Below are positions 16,188 through 24,749 of a stretch of 64,000 bases of DNA, piece after piece. The stretch covers positions 682,001 through 746,000 of the forward strand of contig CAXXHN010000002.1 in the NCBI GenBank assembly GCA_963663735.2. Direction: 5' to 3'. Under the pieces are notes generated by a model, which worked only from the letters and a program-made list of their open reading frames with translations, had not been told where the DNA came from and did no database searches. Both the position numbers and the translations under genes were made by a program. Source of the DNA: G963663735 sp963663735. Its GTDB lineage: Bacteria > Acidobacteriota > UBA6911 > RPQK01 > JAPXNP01. How positions within the stretch are numbered: position 1 is the stretch's first letter; the number at the start of each line of letters is the position of its first letter.

Positions 16188-17549
16188 ATGAGAAACCGAA
16201 ACTTCCTCTTCCTCTTGATACTGATGTTGCTGACCCTGAACTCCTGCCATAATACTGGAGAGGGGCCGGATGTTCGTTTGTCGACTTTCCAGTGTGATGT
16301 GACTCCCCCCCTGGGAACTCCGATTTACAGCGGTTATGAGCCACTGGCCGTGATTGAACATCCGTTATTAGCCAAGGGAATAGTATTGGAGAATGACAGT
16401 CAGCGTTATGTGCTGTGTGTGCTGGATTGGTGTGAAATCTGCAATGCGACCCACTCTCTCTTTCGCGAAACCCTGGCGGAAGCCGCTGGCACGGATGCCG
16501 ATCATGTATCTGTACAGACTGTGCATCAGCATACCGCACCTATGGGCGATGCTGATGCCATGAGGCTGTTGGATACGATTGACAGTCCGCCTCCCCATCC
16601 TGATCCGGAGGTTGTTGAAGAAGCAGCTAAGAAGGTAGCCCAAGCCCTGCGAAATTCGTTGGCGGAGATGCAGCTTGTCGACTCAATAGGAACTGGACAG
16701 GCCAGGGTTGTTGAAGTAGCTGCAACCCGCAGGGTCAAGGCCGAAGACGGCACCATCATTACCAGGTGGAGCAGTTGTACTGATCCGGGATTGCGCGCTA
16801 AACCGGAAGGCCTGATTGACCCCTATCTGAAGACCTTGACGTTCGCCCGGGAAAAACATCCCCTGGTCAGGCTCCACTACTACACGACCCATCCACAGAG
16901 TTTTTATGGGGATCCTCGGGCCAGTTACGATTTTCCCGGGATGGCCCGCCAGGAGCTGGAGCAGGAGGAAGGCGTGTTCCAGGTCTATTTCACCGGCTGT
17001 GCCGGGGACATAACCGCCGGAAAGTATAACGATGGATCTCCGGAGTCCCGGGACCTCCTGGCAGCGAAGCTGCTGGCCGGTATGCGGGAGTCCGTTGCCG
17101 TAACCAAATATGAACCGATCAAGTCCGTTCTCTGGAAAACCGTCCCATTGATGTTGCCACTGCGGGAGGATCCTGGTTTTACTTCCGAAGATGCCCGGGC
17201 GGAAATGTTAAACCAAGAAATCGCGCATTCCGCGCGGCTCAATGGGGCCATGTCCCTGGTGACCAAACAGAGGAGTGATGTGCCGTATCTCCTGTCGGCC
17301 CTTCGGATTAACAGGGCCTGGATTTTGCATCTCCCAGGTGAATGCATGGTTGAATATCAGCATTTCAGCCAGTCACAGCAGCCCGATGCGTTTGTTGCCG
17401 TGGCTGCCTATGGTGATTGCGGACCCGGATACATCTGTACTGATGCGGCATTTAACGAAGGCGGATACGAACCAACTGCCACCAGGCTTGCTCCAGGGGC
17501 GGAGGCTGTTCTAAAAAAGGGGATAAGAAAATTATTAATTGACGATTAA
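16188..17549 (+). CDS. lipoprotein with neutral/alkaline ceramidase-like N-terminal domain
   Basis: The 453-residue product has a type II signal ending in LTLNSC (Cys20) and is probably an outer-membrane or periplasmic lipoprotein. The body follows the neutral/alkaline non-lysosomal ceramidase N-terminal fold: CDVTPPLGTPIYSGYE at the start, then the zinc-type segment VQTVHQHTAPMGD (about residue 108), TTHPQSFYG near 227 and FTGCAGDITAGKYN near 262. Many family members next to sulfatases have unknown substrates and may not be true ceramidases. AAAGGAG lies six bases upstream. It sits between two paralogous sulfatase genes. Confidence 0.82.
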   Translation: MRNRNFLFLLILMLLTLNSCHNTGEGPDVRLSTFQCDVTPPLGTPIYSGYEPLAVIEHPLLAKGIVLENDSQRYVLCVLDWCEICNATHSLFRETLAEAAGTDADHVSVQTVHQHTAPMGDADAMRLLDTIDSPPPHPDPEVVEEAAKKVAQALRNSLAEMQLVDSIGTGQARVVEVAATRRVKAEDGTIITRWSSCTDPGLRAKPEGLIDPYLKTLTFAREKHPLVRLHYYTTHPQSFYGDPRASYDFPGMARQELEQEEGVFQVYFTGCAGDITAGKYNDGSPESRDLLAAKLLAGMRESVAVTKYEPIKSVLWKTVPLMLPLREDPGFTSEDARAEMLNQEIAHSARLNGAMSLVTKQRSDVPYLLSALRINRAWILHLPGECMVEYQHFSQSQQPDAFVAVAAYGDCGPGYICTDAAFNEGGYEPTATRLAPGAEAVLKKGIRKLLIDD

Positions 17550-17597
17550 CAATTGACGATTTCGGGCTTTTGTTCCGCGATCAGGAATTTGACTATT

Positions 17598-18998
17598 ATG
17601 AAAATTGACAGAAGAACATTCATCTCAGGGGTAAGCGCTGCGACTATGGCTGGAAATTCCGTACTTAACCTCGCGGCTGTTTCAGCTGCTGAGGCGCCCA
17701 ATGTCCTGGTTTTTGTGGCTGATGATGCAGGATGGAAGGATTTCGGCTGTTATGGAAACAGTGGTATCAAGACCCCTAACATTGACCGGCTGGCGGAAGG
17801 AGGATTGCTCTGTGACAATGCCTTTTTAACTGCGCCCCAGTGCAGTCCATCCCGGATCAGCGTCCTCACCGGGCGCTACCCCCATGCCACGGGCGCGGAA
17901 GACCTGCACATGCCCCTTCCTGAAGGAACAACCTTCCTGCCAACGTGGTTGAAAAAAGCTGGTTATTTCACCGGGCATATGCGAAAAACCCACTACGGTC
18001 CGGAAGGAGAAAAACAGTTTGACTGGTATTCCCAGGATCTGGATGATTTTTCTTCATTCCTGACCCAGGCAGGCAGGAATCCATTTTTTATGTGGGTGGG
18101 ATTTAATGACCCGCACCGCCCCTATAATCGTGAAACCATGGCCCGTAAGCACACCCGCGATTCCGTGTATGTTCCCCCTTTCCTTGTGGACGACGAAAGG
18201 ACCAGGGAAGACCTGGTTGACTATTACGATGAGATCTCCCGCATGGATACCAATATAGGGAAAATGATGGATACCCTGGAAAAGAAAGGTGGTCTGGATA
18301 ACACACTGGTAATTTTCTTCAGTGATAATGGAATGCCTTTTCCCGGGGCCAAGGGAACCTTGTATGATTCCGGTGTTGGAACTCCGTTGTTGTTTAACTG
18401 GCCAGGAAAGATCAGGCCCGGGAGCCGTTTCAGCGGATTGGCAAGCACGATAGATCTGGCGCCGACCATTCTGGAGGTCGCCGGCCTTTCTGTGCCATCA
18501 ACGGTCCAGGGGAGAAGCATGCTGGAGGCCCTGGATGGAAAGAGTACGCCGGGACGTGAATATGTATTCGGTGAAAGGAACTGGCATAACTGTGACGAGC
18601 ATATGCGATACGTGCGTTCTAACAGGTACAAAATGATCAGAAATGCCTATACCGAATTGCCATACGGGAATCCTGCCGACCTGAGTATGTCTCCGTCCTG
18701 GTACAGCCTGATGGATAAAAAGGAAAAAGGTGAACTGAGCAGGGAGCAACGGCGGCATTTTACGGTACCCCGACCGGCAGTGGAGTTTTATGACTTGCAG
18801 AATGACCCGGGAGAATGCAATAACCTGGCAGGCGAAGCATCCTTTGCCGTTGAAGTACAGAAAATGGGGGCGGTATTGGATCAGTGGATGGAAAAAACCG
18901 GTGATTTTCCCTCCTGGAAGAGGAGACGCGGCGACAATACCTGCCGGATTACCGGGATTAAATTCACCCAGGAGATTTCCCCGATGCGAGAGGAGTAG
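17598..18998 (+). CDS. exported sulfatase, second of a tandem pair
   Basis: The 466-residue protein is colinear with the sulfatase at 14754: Tat leader MKIDRRTFISG, metal site VADDAGWKDFG, formylglycine site CSPSR at Cys82, FFSDNGMPFPGAKG, and the same C-terminal end. Long blocks are identical, such as ATGAEDLHMPLPEGTTFLPT, so the two arose by duplication. Differences cluster around residues 110-200, where substrate contacts are expected. The ATG at 17598 is chosen because it gives the Tat leader at the N-terminus; an upstream frame from 17553 lacks support. The gene is 48 bases after the ceramidase-like gene. Confidence 0.93.
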   Translation: MKIDRRTFISGVSAATMAGNSVLNLAAVSAAEAPNVLVFVADDAGWKDFGCYGNSGIKTPNIDRLAEGGLLCDNAFLTAPQCSPSRISVLTGRYPHATGAEDLHMPLPEGTTFLPTWLKKAGYFTGHMRKTHYGPEGEKQFDWYSQDLDDFSSFLTQAGRNPFFMWVGFNDPHRPYNRETMARKHTRDSVYVPPFLVDDERTREDLVDYYDEISRMDTNIGKMMDTLEKKGGLDNTLVIFFSDNGMPFPGAKGTLYDSGVGTPLLFNWPGKIRPGSRFSGLASTIDLAPTILEVAGLSVPSTVQGRSMLEALDGKSTPGREYVFGERNWHNCDEHMRYVRSNRYKMIRNAYTELPYGNPADLSMSPSWYSLMDKKEKGELSREQRRHFTVPRPAVEFYDLQNDPGECNNLAGEASFAVEVQKMGAVLDQWMEKTGDFPSWKRRRGDNTCRITGIKFTQEISPMREE

Positions 18999-19048
18999 AG
19001 TTCCCTGGGAGAGATTCTGTTTTTACAGGTACAGAGGCCTAAAACCTT

Positions 19049-19086
19049 GAAGGCAGGATTCAGATAGTGGATTGAATTCTGCCTTC
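19049..19086 (+). terminator. terminator after the sulfatase cluster
   Basis: A 14-bp stem with one G-T pair (19049-19062 with 19073-19086) and a 10-base loop lies 50 bases after the second sulfatase stop. Confidence 0.6.
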
Positions 19087-19311
19087 TTCCATATCAGATT
19101 ATTTTCCTGTAGCTTGTTTGTTTCACTGGGCAAAAGCAAGGCTGTAGCCCTTCAGAGATGGTGACGCTCAGATTCATTTGCAGATTTCGGCATGCTGCTC
19201 CAGCCAAGGATTTATAATGTATGACACCTCATATTTTTAATAATCTTGGTGTTAAGCAATTTTAAATTGTGAATCAAACAGTTACGGACACATTTGAAGC
19301 GGACATTCTTT
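19087..19311. other. AT-rich leader of the NUDIX gene
   Basis: No gene, repeat or RNA is recognised in this part of the 313-base spacer between the second sulfatase and the NUDIX gene. Confidence 0.4.
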
Positions 19312-19869
19312 ATGAACAAATTTGAAGCCAAACTTTTAAAACGGATTACGACTTTCAAAGCCAGGAAGATCGATCCCAACGGCAGGGGTGAGGCTTCTGT
19401 CCTGATGCCACTATTTGACTATGGATCTGAGCCCGCTTTTCTATTGACCAAGCGAAGCCAGAATGTGGCCTCATACAAGGGGCACATTTCTTTTCCCGGT
19501 GGAATGCGGGAGAGTTTCGATAGTTCCCGGGTGGAAACTGCCCTGCGAGAGGCAAATGAAGAAATAGGTGTACAGGCCAGCCATGTCAGGGTACTGGGAG
19601 AGTTTAATGACTATCTGGCCAATGAAGGATTTGTAATTCATACCGTGCTTGGAGTTCTCGGGGATGCCAGCCAACTTAAACCAGACACTGATGAAGTGGA
19701 GTACCTGTTAAAGATCCCCCTGAGTTTTTTCAAGGATAGTACACCTCGTACAGAAATCTGGGAACGTGGCGGGCAGAGTTTTGAAGTCTATTTTTATAAT
19801 TACCAGGGGGAGGTAGTCTGGGGACTCACTGCAAGGATGATAAAGCATTTTGTTGACCAGTTGATCTGA
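19312..19869 (+). CDS. NUDIX hydrolase, CoA pyrophosphatase-like
   Basis: The 185-residue protein has the NUDIX box GGMRESFDSSRVETALREANEEIG (about residues 62-85, split here only for length: GG, then REANEEIG). It also has the family extension LLTKRSQNVASYKGHISFPGG just before it, which marks CoA pyrophosphatases of the NudL/YeaB group. Such enzymes cleave CoA or acyl-CoA to 3',5'-ADP and phosphopantetheine. The ATG at 19312 is preferred over TTG 19294; GCGGA lies nine bases upstream. It stands alone between two intergenic gaps. Confidence 0.88.
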   Translation: MNKFEAKLLKRITTFKARKIDPNGRGEASVLMPLFDYGSEPAFLLTKRSQNVASYKGHISFPGGMRESFDSSRVETALREANEEIGVQASHVRVLGEFNDYLANEGFVIHTVLGVLGDASQLKPDTDEVEYLLKIPLSFFKDSTPRTEIWERGGQSFEVYFYNYQGEVVWGLTARMIKHFVDQLI

Positions 19870-19993
19870 ATTTTAGTACTGGTTTCCCCGGGTATTTCAT
19901 GGAGCATTTTGCGTCCCTCCCGGTTTTAATCTAAACTCTGATTAAAACTACTTGATCCCATTCAACAATCCATCTATAGGAATACTGGTTGAC

Positions 19994-21970
19994 ATGAGTT
20001 TCACGGAAAAATCTATAACCTTTGTTTTCACATTCATGCTGGCAATAGGGGCTGTGACAGCCGGAGATTACCAGCGCCTCACCTACAACAATCCTGGCCT
20101 GGAAGTAGATCTGGGAGTCGGGCTATGGGCCTGGCCTCTGCCTGTGGATTATGATCAGGACGGTGACCTGGACCTGCTGGTATCCTGCACTGACGTACCT
20201 TACAACGGTCTCTACTTTTTCGAAAATCCGGATGGCTCCAGATTGCCGGTTTTTAAAAAACCAGTAAGGTTGGGGCCCGGAATAAGCAACCTTTCGGTTT
20301 CTTACGTGAATGGAGAGCCCCGCTTCCTGGTGCCAGGATTTGAACTGCCCGGGGCGATGAGTGGAGATTTTACTACCCGCAAACAGATATACCCCGGAGT
20401 GAAGGTCGACGATACCCTGAAAAAAATCAGGGCTAATCAATGGAAACTGGCTGATTATGACGGGGATGGAAACTCAGACCTGGTGGTAGGACACGGCTCA
20501 AACGATGATTACGGCTGGGCTGATTCCTTTAATTCTCGTGGTATTTGGACTAATGGTCCGATTCATGGCTGGGTTTATTTGCTGCACAACCTCGGTTCAG
20601 ACAGATTCCCGAAATGGGGTGAGGCCGTTAATGTAAAGGCGGCTACTTTTCCGGTTGACGTTTACGGAATGCCTTCTCCCAATTTTGCCGATTATGACGG
20701 CGACGGCGACCTTGATCTTATCTGCGGAGAATTCCTCGATAAACTGACCTGGTTTGAAAATATCGGATCCCGCAGGGAGCCGGTTTACACGAACGGCCGC
20801 TACCTGGCAAGCAAAGGAAAAATTATCAAGATGGACCTGGAAATGATGGTGGTGACTTCCATAGACTGGGACCGGGATGGCGACGAAGACTTGTTGATAG
20901 GAGAGGAGGATGGACGGATCGCCCTGGCTGAAAACAGTGGAAGCGTAAAGGAGCATATGCCGATTTTTAAAGATCCGGTCTTCTTCAGGCAGGAAGCAGG
21001 CGATCTCAAATTCGGAGCGCTGGTCACTCCCTGGAGTGTTGATTGGGATGAGGATGGAGACGAAGACCTCATCTGTGGAAATACAGCCGGATATATCGGT
21101 TTTATAGAGAACCTGGACGGTAACAATCCTCCCAAGTGGGCTGAACCCCGATACCTGCAGACGGGAGTCAGTGATACTGATACTGCCAAAGAACCTTTCA
21201 GGATTATGGCCGGGTACAACGGTTCCATACAGGGTCCCTGTGAAGCCAAGTGGGGTTACACTACCCTCAGTGTGGAAGATTGGGACGGAGACGGACTCAA
21301 AGACGTAATTTTTAATAGCATCACCGGGGTTGTGGCCTGGTCCCGCCGGGTCGGTAAACTGGTAATCTCCAAACCGGAACCTGTTAAAGTTAAATGGGAG
21401 AAAGATGTACCTAAACCTTCGTGGAGATGGTGGAATCCTGATCCTGAAATGCTGTCTACGCAGTGGCGTACCACTCCGGTTGCCATTGATCTTGATGGAA
21501 ATGGATTGACGGATCTGGTATCTCTGGATCACCAGGGGTATCTCAGCTTTTTTAGAAGGGTAAGGGATGAATCGGGACTTTATCTGCTTCCAGGAGAGAA
21601 AATTTTTAGATCAGAAAATGGACTCGTTTATAACCGGAATAATGTCGTGGTAGATGGATTCTCTGAATCCCTTGTTTTAAACAATGGTGAAGTGGGAATC
21701 AGCGGGCGCCGTAAGTTTACTTTTGTTGACTGGAACGGGGACGGCAGGCTGGATATTCTGGCTAACAGTTCCAGAGTGGATCTGCTGCTGAATGTTGGCA
21801 CTGATGATAATCCCTGGGTGTTCAGGAATGGAGGCACCCTTGGCAGCATCAGGCTGGCAGGGCATACCACCAGCCCGACCGTGGTGGACTGGGACAAAAA
21901 CGGCATTCCGGATCTTCTGGTCGGCGCGGAGGACGGCTGCTTCTACTACCTTGAGAACAAACGAGAATAA
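19994..21970 (+). CDS. exported VCBS/FG-GAP repeat protein
   Basis: The 658-residue product has a signal peptide (hydrophobic stretch 8-22) followed by at least eight Asp-rich calcium-binding loops such as DYDQDGDLDLL, DYDGDGNSDLV, DYDGDGDLDLI and DWDRDGDEDLL. These are the VCBS/FG-GAP blades of an integrin-alpha-like beta-propeller. This should be a secreted or surface protein, possibly glycan-binding. No enzymatic domain or sorting tail is visible. The ATG at 19994 is chosen because it directly precedes the signal peptide; a TTG at 19952 would add 14 residues. Related genes in PVC-type genomes are often near sulfatases and lipases. Confidence 0.85.
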   Translation: MSFTEKSITFVFTFMLAIGAVTAGDYQRLTYNNPGLEVDLGVGLWAWPLPVDYDQDGDLDLLVSCTDVPYNGLYFFENPDGSRLPVFKKPVRLGPGISNLSVSYVNGEPRFLVPGFELPGAMSGDFTTRKQIYPGVKVDDTLKKIRANQWKLADYDGDGNSDLVVGHGSNDDYGWADSFNSRGIWTNGPIHGWVYLLHNLGSDRFPKWGEAVNVKAATFPVDVYGMPSPNFADYDGDGDLDLICGEFLDKLTWFENIGSRREPVYTNGRYLASKGKIIKMDLEMMVVTSIDWDRDGDEDLLIGEEDGRIALAENSGSVKEHMPIFKDPVFFRQEAGDLKFGALVTPWSVDWDEDGDEDLICGNTAGYIGFIENLDGNNPPKWAEPRYLQTGVSDTDTAKEPFRIMAGYNGSIQGPCEAKWGYTTLSVEDWDGDGLKDVIFNSITGVVAWSRRVGKLVISKPEPVKVKWEKDVPKPSWRWWNPDPEMLSTQWRTTPVAIDLDGNGLTDLVSLDHQGYLSFFRRVRDESGLYLLPGEKIFRSENGLVYNRNNVVVDGFSESLVLNNGEVGISGRRKFTFVDWNGDGRLDILANSSRVDLLLNVGTDDNPWVFRNGGTLGSIRLAGHTTSPTVVDWDKNGIPDLLVGAEDGCFYYLENKRE

Positions 21971-22042
21971 ATATTCTTAATATTGCAACACTGCTGAACG
22001 ATCAGGACCGAAGAATCGGGCCGGGAAGAACTGAATAGATAA

Positions 22043-23212
22043 ATGATAATTCTAGATAAGCCATATATTTCAGATTTCTTCAGGGATACCATCAGGAAAA
22101 ATGGTTTTCCCGTATTGAGAAATGAGTTTGCGCTGCGTAGCGGTCTTGACAGCTCATATAATCTAATAGATGATGAAAATGCAACTAAAGATTTAAATTC
22201 AAAAGAAAATCCGTTTGTATACATGCCGACGGAAAATTCAATCGGATGGGTAACGGAGCATCTCAAAGCCACCAGACTTCCTGGCCTTATCAGGCTTTTT
22301 AAGGATAAGGTGCAGAGCAGGAGGCTCATGGAGGCTCTCTTTCCGGAATATTATTTCAAGCAGGTTAAACTCGCTGAGCTGGATAAGCTGGATATAGCTC
22401 AGATTCCGAAGCCATTCATCATAAAACCTGCGGTGGGCTTTTGCAGTTTTGCGGTATGTAAGGTCGTTACCGCTAATGACTGGGATCCGGCAAAGCAGGA
22501 AATATGGAATTCCCTGGAAACCGCCAGGTCAATTTACCCGGCCGATGTCCTGGCTTTTGACAACCTTATCATCGAGGAGTTTATAGAAGGTGATGAGTTT
22601 GCTTTTGACGCCTGTTACAACCAGGATGGCAAGCCGGTAATTTTTTCCGCATATAAACACGTTTTCACTTCAGAAGACGATGTCAGCGACAGGCTGTACA
22701 TTACCTCCGCTGATATAGTCCGGAAGTACCAGCCGGTGTTTACGGAATTTTTGGAAAATCTGGGAAAGCTGGTGAATCTGAGGAATTTCCCGCTGCATGC
22801 TGAAGTCCGGATTGATGCAAAAGGCAGGCTTTTACCGATTGAAATAAATCCCTTGAGATTCGGTGGGATGTGCACTACCGCCGACCTGGCAAGCCTTGCC
22901 TATGGATATAATCTTTATGAGTACTGCTTTGGACAGTTGGAACCGATGTGGGAAGCATTGTTAAAAGGCCGGGAAAATGATATTTACGGGATGGTGATGC
23001 TCAATAATTCTACGGGAGTTGATGCGGGGAAAATCAGGGAATTTGATTATGACAGCCTGGTTAAGCGATTTGAATGTACCCTGGAAACGAGGCGTGTTAA
23101 CCATCGGGAGTATCATTTTTTCGGATTCGTTTTTCTAAAAAACAGGAAAGAAAACCAACAGGAACTGGAGTGGATCCTGCACTCGAATTTACAAGATTTT
23201 ATAACTGTGTAG
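22043..23212 (+). CDS. ATP-grasp domain protein of unknown substrate
   Basis: The soluble 389-residue protein has an N-terminal preATP-grasp-like region (1-105). An ATP-grasp core follows with KPFIIKPAVGFCSFAV (about 127), the hinge DNLIIEEFIEGDEFAF (about 173-188) and the metal-binding EINPLRFGGM (about 272). ATP-grasp enzymes ligate a carboxylate to an amine or thiol through an acyl phosphate. No carrier or peptide partner is adjacent, so the product cannot be named. It lies 15 bases before the SGNH/hydrolase gene, so the two are likely co-transcribed. Confidence 0.82.
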   Translation: MIILDKPYISDFFRDTIRKNGFPVLRNEFALRSGLDSSYNLIDDENATKDLNSKENPFVYMPTENSIGWVTEHLKATRLPGLIRLFKDKVQSRRLMEALFPEYYFKQVKLAELDKLDIAQIPKPFIIKPAVGFCSFAVCKVVTANDWDPAKQEIWNSLETARSIYPADVLAFDNLIIEEFIEGDEFAFDACYNQDGKPVIFSAYKHVFTSEDDVSDRLYITSADIVRKYQPVFTEFLENLGKLVNLRNFPLHAEVRIDAKGRLLPIEINPLRFGGMCTTADLASLAYGYNLYEYCFGQLEPMWEALLKGRENDIYGMVMLNNSTGVDAGKIREFDYDSLVKRFECTLETRRVNHREYHFFGFVFLKNRKENQQELEWILHSNLQDFITV

Positions 23213-23227
23213 AGGGGATAAGGGAAG

Positions 23228-24655
23228 ATGTTCAAGAGAATCATGTTAACCGTAGTCCTGCTGTTCTTTTCGGCAACAACAGCGGTTGCTGAACCGGTTA
23301 AGGTTGCGTGTGTCGGTGACAGCATCACCTGGGGTTCACGGATAGAAAACCGTTTATATAATGCCTATCCTTTTCAGTTGGGTCGGATGCTTGGATCCGG
23401 GTATGAGGTGAGGAATTTCGGGGTTGGAGGGGCCACCATGCTGCGTAACGGCAATAAACCCTATACCAGCCTTCCGGCCTTCGAGGAAGCGCTGCAGTTT
23501 GATCCTGACATAGTCCTGATAAAACTGGGGACTAACGATTCAACATCCAAAAACCGGCCTTTCCTCGGTGAATTCAAATCTGACTATCACCAGCTAATCG
23601 GTGCCTTCAAAAATCTGAATTCCGATGTCAGGGTAATAATTTTGTTGCCTGTACCCGCCTTTATCAATGGTAAAGCGACCGGAGCGATTCCGGAAACGAT
23701 CAGCCGGAGAATTATCCCTCTTATTGAGGAAGTTGCTTACGAATCCGGATGTGAGATCCTGGACCTTCATCACATTTTTCTGGATAAGCAGGAGCTGTTC
23801 CCGGATGGTATTCATCCAAACCGGGATGGGGCCCTTATAATGGCCCTGCGCATTCAGGAAGCACTGCTGCAGAGGTCAGATCCTGGATACGATATTTTCA
23901 GCAGGTTGGGGGCAAATGGGCAAACATTCAATTTTCATGGCTTCCGGGCAATGAATTTTACAATGGATGGACTGAAATTGAAAGTGGTACGACCCTGGCA
24001 GGCTAACCCGGATCATTCCTGGATAATCAGGGCCAGGTTTTTCGGTCATGAACCTCAGGTGGACATATCCCTCCTGGAGCGTGGATTTCACGTGGTGTAC
24101 TGTGATGTGGCTGATCTCTATGGAGGCCCTGAAGCGGTTGATCGATGGAACAGTTGTTTCCGGATCATGTTGACTAATGGACTGCAGTGCAAGGTAGCCC
24201 TGGAAGGTTTCAGCAGGGGAGGGCTGATAATATACAATTGGGCAGCCGCCAATCCGGAAAAGATTTCATGTGTTTATGCCGACGCGCCGGTACTGGACAT
24301 CAGGAGCTGGCCTGGAGGCAAGGGAAAAGGAAATTTCAGCGCGGACGACTGGGCCAGGTGCCTGAAAGCGTACGGCCTAAACAGCGAAGCAGACCTGGAA
24401 AAATATCGAAGCAGTCCCATGAATAATGCCCTGATCCTGGCCAAGTCAGGTAAGCCGATGCTGCATGTATACGGAGAAGCAGACACGGTTGTGCCACCCC
24501 AGGAGAATACCATTCCTTTTGCGGATAAAATTAGAAGCTACGGAGGGAATATTCAGTTGATTGCCAAGCCGGGAATCGGGCACCATCCCCACAGCCTGGG
24601 CAATCCAACCAGGATTACGGAATTTATTCTTGCGTCAACTCCAAAAAGGAAATAA
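23228..24655 (+). CDS. exported two-domain hydrolase: SGNH esterase fused to alpha/beta-hydrolase
   Basis: The 475-residue protein has a signal peptide (1-21). An SGNH/GDSL domain follows with block I GDSITWG (about 30-36), block III GTNDS (about 99) and block V DGIHPNRDG (about 196), giving the Ser and Asp-x-x-His catalytic residues. After a linker near 225, an alpha/beta-hydrolase domain shows the nucleophile elbow GFSRGG (about 325), YGEADTVVPP (about 413) and the His of IGHHPHSL (about 452). It is likely a periplasmic carbohydrate esterase. GGGAAG directly precedes the ATG. The gene follows the ATP-grasp gene by 15 bases. Confidence 0.88.
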   Translation: MFKRIMLTVVLLFFSATTAVAEPVKVACVGDSITWGSRIENRLYNAYPFQLGRMLGSGYEVRNFGVGGATMLRNGNKPYTSLPAFEEALQFDPDIVLIKLGTNDSTSKNRPFLGEFKSDYHQLIGAFKNLNSDVRVIILLPVPAFINGKATGAIPETISRRIIPLIEEVAYESGCEILDLHHIFLDKQELFPDGIHPNRDGALIMALRIQEALLQRSDPGYDIFSRLGANGQTFNFHGFRAMNFTMDGLKLKVVRPWQANPDHSWIIRARFFGHEPQVDISLLERGFHVVYCDVADLYGGPEAVDRWNSCFRIMLTNGLQCKVALEGFSRGGLIIYNWAAANPEKISCVYADAPVLDIRSWPGGKGKGNFSADDWARCLKAYGLNSEADLEKYRSSPMNNALILAKSGKPMLHVYGEADTVVPPQENTIPFADKIRSYGGNIQLIAKPGIGHHPHSLGNPTRITEFILASTPKRK

Positions 24656-24749
24656 TAGAAGTAAGATAAGGTAAAATTCCTGAATCTGTCATATTGGCAA
24701 CAAGCCTGGTATTTGGTTAATAGAGAAAATAATAAGGCCTTAATAAAGA

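Noticed and set aside
20597..21532. Long minus-strand frame opposite the VCBS gene
   Set aside because: Repeated Asp codons of the sense gene keep the antisense frame open; its composition is not protein-like.
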